Below, in pieces: positions 59,555 to 64,000 of a stretch of 64,000 nt of DNA. Position 1 is the stretch's first letter; each line of letters opens with the position of its first letter. Both the position numbers and the translations under genes were made by a program. The stretch comes from Pseudomonadaceae bacterium (GTDB lineage Bacteria > Pseudomonadota > Gammaproteobacteria > Pseudomonadales > Pseudomonadaceae). The notes beneath the pieces were generated by a model, which was given only the letters and a program-made list of their open reading frames with translations, searched no databases and was not told the DNA's origin. The stretch lies in assembly GCA_900766265.1 (NCBI GenBank), contig CAAFUS010000003.1, positions 1-64,000 of the forward strand, in the 5' to 3' direction.

Positions 59555-62500
59555 TCAGGCCGCCGGCTGGAACAACCGGACCGGCTGGACCTCGTCGCCC
59601 CGCTCGAGCTGCTCCATGAGCATCTTTCGCTGCTGGCGCACCTTGGCCACCGCGCGCTCCTTGATCGGGCCGTAGCCACGGATCTGCTCGGGCAGCGCGG
59701 CGATCGCCACGGCAGTGCGGTAGTTGTCCGGACGCAGATGGCCCAGCAGGTACTCGACGGTGTTCCGGTAGTCGGCGATGAGCTCGCGCTCGAGCTTGCG
59801 GTCGTGGCCGTAGCCGAACGGATCGAGCGGCGTGCCCCGCAGGAAGCGAAAGCCGGCGAGCACGCCGAAAGCCTTGAGCATCCAGGGGCCGAAGGTGCGC
59901 TTGCGCGGCTCGCCGGTGGCCGGGTCGGGCTTGCTCAGCCAGGACGGGGCGAGGTGGAATTGCAGCCGGTAGTCGCCGTCGAACTGCGCCTGGAGCTGAC
60001 GCAGGAAGTCGCCGTCGCTGTAGAGACGCGCCACTTCGTATTCGTCCTTGTAGGCGAGCAGTTTGAAGTAACCGTGGGCGACCGCGTCGGTGAGCGCCTT
60101 GTGCGGATCGCTGTCGGCCGCCCGCACGCGCTCGACCAGCTCGCGGTAGCCTTGGGCGTAACGTGCGTTCTGGTAACGGGTAAGGAACCCGACGCGGTAG
60201 TCGATGACCTCGTCGAGGGTTTCGCAGCGCGGCTCGGCCAGTACGTTCGGCGCGGCGACCTTTTCCACCGCCTGCAGGTCATGGGCGGCGCGGCGTCCCC
60301 AAAGAAACGCCTGCTTGTTCAATTCCACCGCCACGCCGTTCAGTTCGATGGCTTTTTCCAGCGCCTGGGCGCTCACCGGCACCAGGCCCTTCTGGTAGGC
60401 GAAGCCGAGCATGAACAGGTTGGTGGCGATGCTATCGCCCAGCAGCCGGGTGGCCAGGCGAGTGCCGTCGATGAAATGGATCTTCTGCTGGCCGACCGCC
60501 CGGACCAGCGCCTCGCGCATGGCCGCGCCCGGGACATGCGCGTCGGGATTGCGGGTGAACTCGGCGGTCGCCGATTCGTGGCTGTTGACCACCGCGTGGC
60601 TGATCTGCTCGTTGAGCTTGGCCAGCGCCTCTTCGCCGGCCGCCACCACCAGGTCGCAGCCGAGCAGCAGGTCGGCCTCGCCGGCGGCGATGCGCACCGC
60701 ATAGATGTCGTCCTGCCGGGCGGCAATGCGGATGTGGGTGTTCACCGGGCCGAACTTTTGCGCCAGGCCCGCCTGGTCCAGCACCGTGCAGCCCTTGCCT
60801 TCGATATGCGCGGCCATGCCCAGCAGCGCGCCGACGGTGGTCACGCCGCTGCCACCGACACCCGGCAGCAGGATGTTCCAGGGACGCTCCAGGCTCGGCA
60901 GACGGGGTTCGGGCAAGGCCACGAACAGCGCCTTGGCCCCTACCGCCTCGGGCTTGCGCAGGCCACCGCCGTGCACGGTGACGAAACTTGGGCAGAAGCC
61001 CTCGACGCAGGAGAAATCTTTGTTGCAGGCGTTCTGGTCGATCTCGCGCTTGCGCCCGAACTCGGTTTCCAGCGGCAGCACCGACAGGCAGTTGGATTTG
61101 ACGCTGCAGTCGCCACAGCCCTCGCACACGGCCGGGTTGATGAAGGCGCGCTTGGCCGGGTCGGCCAGCTTGCCGCGCTTGCGCCGGCGACGCTTCTCGG
61201 TGGCGCAGGTCTGGTCGTAGATGATCACCGAGACGCCCTTGAACTCGCGCAGCTCGCGCTGCACCGCGTCGAGTTCGCGCCGGTGGTGGAAGGTCACGAT
61301 CGGCGCGAAGGTCTCCCGGGTCGGGTACTTGTCCGGATCGTCGCTGACCAGGGCGATGCGCTTCACGCCCTCGGCGAAGACCTGCTGGCTGAGCTGGTCG
61401 ACGCGCAGCTCGCCGTCGATCGGCTGGCCGCCGGTCATGGCCACGGCGTCGTTGTAGAGAATCTTGTAGGTGATGTTGACGCCGGCCGCGACCGCTGCGC
61501 GCAGTGCCAGCTGGCCGGAGTGGAAGTAGGTGCCGTCGCCCAGGTTCTGGAACACGTGGGGCGTTTCGGTGAAGGGTGCCTGGCCGATCCAGGTCGCGCC
61601 CTCCCCGCCCATCTGGGTGAAGGTCTCGGTGCTGCGGTCCATCCACTGGGTCATGTAATGGCAGCCGATGCCGCCCATGGCGCGGCTGCCTTCGGGCACT
61701 TTGGTCGAGCTGTTGTGTGGGCAACCGGAGCAGAAGTGCGGGGTACGCACGGTGTCGTAGCCGCGCTCGGCCAGGGCTCTTTCCTTCGCGGCGAGGAAGG
61801 CCAGGCGGGCCTGGATGCTGTCGCTTGTGTAGATCGGCGCGAGGCGTTTGGCGATCACCCGGGCGATCATCGCCGGGGTCAGTTCGGAGAGGTTCGGCAG
61901 CAGCGAGCCGCCCTGCTCGTCGAACTCGCCGACCACCCGCGGGCGCTTGCCCACCGGCCAGTTGTAGAGTTGCCCGGTGACCTGATCCTCGATGACGCTG
62001 CGCTTTTCCTCCACCACCAGGATCTCGTCCAGCCCCTCGGCGAACTCATGCACCGAGACGGGCTCCAGCGGCCAGCTCATGCCCACCTTGAGCACCCGCA
62101 GGCCAATCTGGGCGCAGAGCGCGTCGTCCAGCCCCAGGTCATCGAGCGCCTGGCGAACGTCCAGGTACGACTTGCCGGTGGTGATGATGCCCAGGCGCGG
62201 GTTGGGCGAGTCGAGCATCACGCGGTTGAGGTTGTTGGCACGGGCAAAGGCCCGCGCGGCGTAGATCTTGTAGACGTTAAGGCGCTTTTCCTGCTGCAGC
62301 GGCGGGTCGGGCCAGCGGATGTGCACGCCGTCTTCGGGCAGCTCGAAGTCGGTGGGCAGGGCGATCTGGACCCGCAGCGGGTCGACGTCCACCACGGCCG
62401 AGGAATCGACGTTCTCGGCGATGGTCTTGAGCGCCACCCAGCAGCCGCTGTAGCGCGACAGCTCCCAGCCGATGATGCCGTAGTCGATGATTTCCTGGAC

Positions 62501-63025
62501 GTTGGCCGGGTTGAGCACCGGGATCGAGGCGGCGATGAAGGCATGCTCGCTCTGGTGAGGGATGGTCGAGGACTTGCAGCCATGGTCGTCGCCGGCCAGC
62601 AGCAGCACGCCGCCATGGCGCGAGACGCCGGCCGAATTGCCGTGCTTGAACACGTCACCGCAGCGATCGACCCCCGGGCCCTTGCCGTACCACATGGCGA
62701 ACACACCGTCGTACTTCGCGCCCGGGAACAGGTTGGTCTGCTGGCTGCCCCACACCGCCGTGGCGCCAAGCTCTTCGTTGACCCCCGGCTGGAAGTGGAT
62801 GTGGTGCTCCTTGAGGAAGTCGCGCGCCTCCCACAGGCTCTTGTCGAGCCCACCCAAGGGCGAGCCGCGATAACCGGAAATGAAACAGGCGGTGTTCAGG
62901 CCATGGGCCGTGTCGCGCTGTTTCTGCAGCATCGGCAGGCGGGTCAGCGCCTGGGTGCCGGTGAGGTAGAGGTGTCCGGTCGCGAGCCGGTACTTGTCGT
63001 CCAGGCTGATCTCGGCAAGGGACAT
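59555..63025 (-). CDS. indolepyruvate ferredoxin oxidoreductase, fused form
   Basis: The product is 1156 residues, a fusion of alpha and gamma subunits. The N-terminal pyrimidine-binding part has HGLNTACFISGYRGSPLGGLDKSL; the TPP-binding region follows around residues 410-590 (HFCSGCPHNSSTKVP and GGEGATWIGQ). A four-Cys iron-sulfur segment (CEGCGDCSVKSNCLSV, then CNKDFSCVEGFCPSF) precedes the gamma domain (LLPGVGGSGVTTVGALLGMA). It converts aryl- or branched-chain 2-oxo acids to acyl-CoA with reduction of ferredoxin. It is divergent from an Lrp-type regulator and upstream of the amino acid dehydrogenase, so the two together would take amino acid to acyl-CoA. Confidence 0.95.
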   Translation of the reverse strand: MSLAEISLDDKYRLATGHLYLTGTQALTRLPMLQKQRDTAHGLNTACFISGYRGSPLGGLDKSLWEARDFLKEHHIHFQPGVNEELGATAVWGSQQTNLFPGAKYDGVFAMWYGKGPGVDRCGDVFKHGNSAGVSRHGGVLLLAGDDHGCKSSTIPHQSEHAFIAASIPVLNPANVQEIIDYGIIGWELSRYSGCWVALKTIAENVDSSAVVDVDPLRVQIALPTDFELPEDGVHIRWPDPPLQQEKRLNVYKIYAARAFARANNLNRVMLDSPNPRLGIITTGKSYLDVRQALDDLGLDDALCAQIGLRVLKVGMSWPLEPVSVHEFAEGLDEILVVEEKRSVIEDQVTGQLYNWPVGKRPRVVGEFDEQGGSLLPNLSELTPAMIARVIAKRLAPIYTSDSIQARLAFLAAKERALAERGYDTVRTPHFCSGCPHNSSTKVPEGSRAMGGIGCHYMTQWMDRSTETFTQMGGEGATWIGQAPFTETPHVFQNLGDGTYFHSGQLALRAAVAAGVNITYKILYNDAVAMTGGQPIDGELRVDQLSQQVFAEGVKRIALVSDDPDKYPTRETFAPIVTFHHRRELDAVQRELREFKGVSVIIYDQTCATEKRRRRKRGKLADPAKRAFINPAVCEGCGDCSVKSNCLSVLPLETEFGRKREIDQNACNKDFSCVEGFCPSFVTVHGGGLRKPEAVGAKALFVALPEPRLPSLERPWNILLPGVGGSGVTTVGALLGMAAHIEGKGCTVLDQAGLAQKFGPVNTHIRIAARQDDIYAVRIAAGEADLLLGCDLVVAAGEEALAKLNEQISHAVVNSHESATAEFTRNPDAHVPGAAMREALVRAVGQQKIHFIDGTRLATRLLGDSIATNLFMLGFAYQKGLVPVSAQALEKAIELNGVAVELNKQAFLWGRRAAHDLQAVEKVAAPNVLAEPRCETLDEVIDYRVGFLTRYQNARYAQGYRELVERVRAADSDPHKALTDAVAHGYFKLLAYKDEYEVARLYSDGDFLRQLQAQFDGDYRLQFHLAPSWLSKPDPATGEPRKRTFGPWMLKAFGVLAGFRFLRGTPLDPFGYGHDRKLERELIADYRNTVEYLLGHLRPDNYRTAVAIAALPEQIRGYGPIKERAVAKVRQQRKMLMEQLERGDEVQPVRLFQPAA

Positions 63026-63152
63026 GGGGCGCTCCTGTTTGTTGTTATCGGAGTCGGGGCGGCCCGGTCGGCCGCCCGCCTTCGCGCCGGCGGGGATCGC
63101 CCTGCCCGGCGTGCACTGATCTCAAGCATGGCCGTGACGAGCAGCGATTTTC

Positions 63153-63173
63153 TTTCTACTTTTGCTGTAGAAA
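63153..63173. promoter_or_regulatory. inverted repeat between the oxidoreductase and the Lrp-type gene
   Basis: TTTCTAC (63153-63159) and GTAGAAA (63167-63173) are perfect 7-bp arms with a 7-bp spacer. It lies in the divergent 199-bp promoter region, and is a good candidate for the Lrp-type operator. Confidence 0.55.
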
Positions 63174-63224
63174 CGTAAAGACGCGCATGAACAATCCCCC
63201 AACAACAATAAATCGGAATCAAGC

Positions 63225-63692
63225 ATGCACACGCCACTGAGCAGCCTCGACCGCAAGATCCTCATGCTGCTGCAACACAACGCCGACCTCTCCGCCGCCG
63301 AGATCGCCGAGAAGGTCGAGCTGTCCCAGTCGCCCTGCTGGCGCCGCATCCACCGCATGCAGGAAGAAGGGCTGATCGAACGCAAGGTCGCCCTGCTCAA
63401 CCCCAAGCGCCTGGGGCTCTCGATGACCGTGTTCGTCGACATCAAGCTCTCGGCCCATGGCCGCAACAACCTGGCCGAGTTCGAGGCAGCCATCGTCGGT
63501 TATCCCGAAGTGCTCGAATGCCACACCATGGCCGGCGCCTCGGACTATCTGCTCAAGGTAGTGGCCCGCGACATCGACAGCTACGAGCGCTTCCTGCGCG
63601 ACCACCTGCTGCAGCGCCCCCACGTCCAGGAAGCCCACTCCCACATCGCCATGAGCGAGGTCAAGCGCACCACCGAACTGCCCCTGGACTGA
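63225..63692 (+). CDS. Lrp/AsnC-family regulator
   Basis: The product is 155 residues: helix-turn-helix (LSAAEIAEKVELSQSPCWRRIHRM) and RAM effector domain (FVDIKLSAHGRNNLAEFEAAI, then EVLECHTMAGASDYLLKVVARDI). The PCWRRIHRM segment is typical of Lrp proteins controlling branched-chain or aromatic amino acid catabolism. It is divergent from the indolepyruvate oxidoreductase gene and probably controls it through the inverted repeat at 63153-63173. The effector is probably an amino acid. Confidence 0.93.
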   Translation: MHTPLSSLDRKILMLLQHNADLSAAEIAEKVELSQSPCWRRIHRMQEEGLIERKVALLNPKRLGLSMTVFVDIKLSAHGRNNLAEFEAAIVGYPEVLECHTMAGASDYLLKVVARDIDSYERFLRDHLLQRPHVQEAHSHIAMSEVKRTTELPLD

Positions 63693-63730
63693 CGACCGCT
63701 CCGGCGGTTGACAGCCTTCTGGCGGCAGGC

Positions 63731-63744
63731 TTACGTTAACGTAA
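63731..63744. promoter_or_regulatory. palindrome in the liuR promoter
   Basis: TTACGTTAACGTAA is a perfect 14-bp palindrome, 23 bp upstream of the MerR-type gene. A TTGACA -35 candidate stands at 63708-63713, so the palindrome covers the spacer/-10 area as MerR-family sites do. The sequence resembles known LiuR operators. Confidence 0.65.
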
Positions 63745-63767
63745 AGGTAAATCACGGCGGAGCCGAC

Positions 63768-64000
63768 ATGGCGCTGAGCTACAGTATTTCCGACCTCGCC
63801 CGCGAGCTCGACATCACCCCGCGCACCATCCGTTTCTACGAGGAACAGGGGATGCTGAGCCCCGAACGGCGCGGCCAGGAGCGCATCTACTCCGCGCGAG
63901 ATCGGGTCACGCTCAAGCTGATACTGCGCGGCAAGCGCATCGGCTTCTCGCTCGCCGAATGCAAGGAGCTGATCGAACTGTACGATCCAGAAAGCGGTAA
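63768..64000 (+). CDS. liuR: MerR-family regulator, LiuR-like (cut by the window end)
   Basis: The first 77 residues are visible: SISDLARELDITPRTIRFYEEQGML, the MerR helix-turn-helix (seen as LARELDITPRTIRFYEEQG), then the wing RRGQERIYSARDR and helix LKLILRGKRIGFSLAEC. This matches LiuR, the regulator of leucine/isovalerate degradation in pseudomonads. The liu genes would follow outside the window. A palindrome at 63731-63744 is the probable autoregulatory site. The gene is incomplete. Confidence 0.85.
   Translation, partial: MALSYSISDLARELDITPRTIRFYEEQGMLSPERRGQERIYSARDRVTLKLILRGKRIGFSLAECKELIELYDPESG

Noticed and set aside
59738..63178. A plus-strand open frame of more than 1100 codons opposite the indolepyruvate oxidoreductase gene
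   Set aside because: It is the antisense shadow of a well-conserved gene in high-GC DNA; composition is low-complexity (Ala, Gly, Val, His, Arg rich) and no domain is recognisable.

Overview
This window is a chromosomal segment of a high-GC gammaproteobacterium. The phhRABC block, a tcuA/tcuB pair, oscA-sbp-cysTWA and a LiuR-type MerR gene all point to Pseudomonas sensu lato. The 76-bp integron recombination sites beside an IS1111-type element resemble those I recall from the Pseudomonas stutzeri group (Stutzerimonas). No rRNA or tRNA is present, so the taxonomic call is inference.

Layout. 1-2.5 kb is an accessory island: a broken IS110/IS1111-type transposase cut by the window edge, then three low-GC integron gene cassettes on the minus strand (membrane protein, 82-aa hypothetical, barstar-like). 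Two intact 76-bp attC sites separate them and an attI-like site follows, but no integrase gene is visible. 2.7-7.8 kb: a NIT-domain chemoreceptor, an arsRBC operon behind a perfect 20-bp palindrome, and grxB. 8-14 kb: a FAD-Rieske oxidoreductase, a PfkB kinase and a GH65 phosphorylase-type enzyme in a row, then DUF305 and ExoD-type membrane proteins. 14.3-19.6 kb: sulfur assimilation (remnant of a sigma-54 regulator, RBBP9-type hydrolase, oscA, a 29-codon leader-like ORF, sbp, cysTWA). 19.7-23.7 kb: PepSY membrane protein, TonB-dependent receptor and His-rich DUF2946 protein.

24-39 kb is a mixed stretch of regulators, a histidine kinase/receiver pair, dkgB with a yafC-like regulator, oxidoreductases, an MFS pump, thioesterase/TetR, DoxX, pirin, a CPA2 antiporter and a 2-hydroxyacid dehydrogenase. 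It includes a deletion scar joining the C-terminal ends of a zinc alcohol dehydrogenase and a LysR regulator. 39.2-44.3 kb is a tricarballylate/citrate-like module: tcuB, tcuA, a LysR regulator and a TctC-type binding protein. A T-N11-A inverted repeat recurs in front of both tcuA and tctC.

44.5-63.7 kb is a nearly continuous aromatic amino acid catabolic region. PhhR controls phhABC (Phe to Tyr, Tyr to 4-hydroxyphenylpyruvate); hpd, hmgA, fahA and maiA take 4-hydroxyphenylpyruvate to fumarate and acetoacetate. Around them lie an amino-acid-type dCache chemoreceptor, an NSS family Na+-coupled transporter, a Leu/Phe dehydrogenase, a fused indolepyruvate ferredoxin oxidoreductase and a divergent Lrp-type regulator. 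The window ends inside a liuR-like MerR gene with its own palindrome. Dispersed palindromes of the GTAGGGTGGA type recur in the intergenic spaces.
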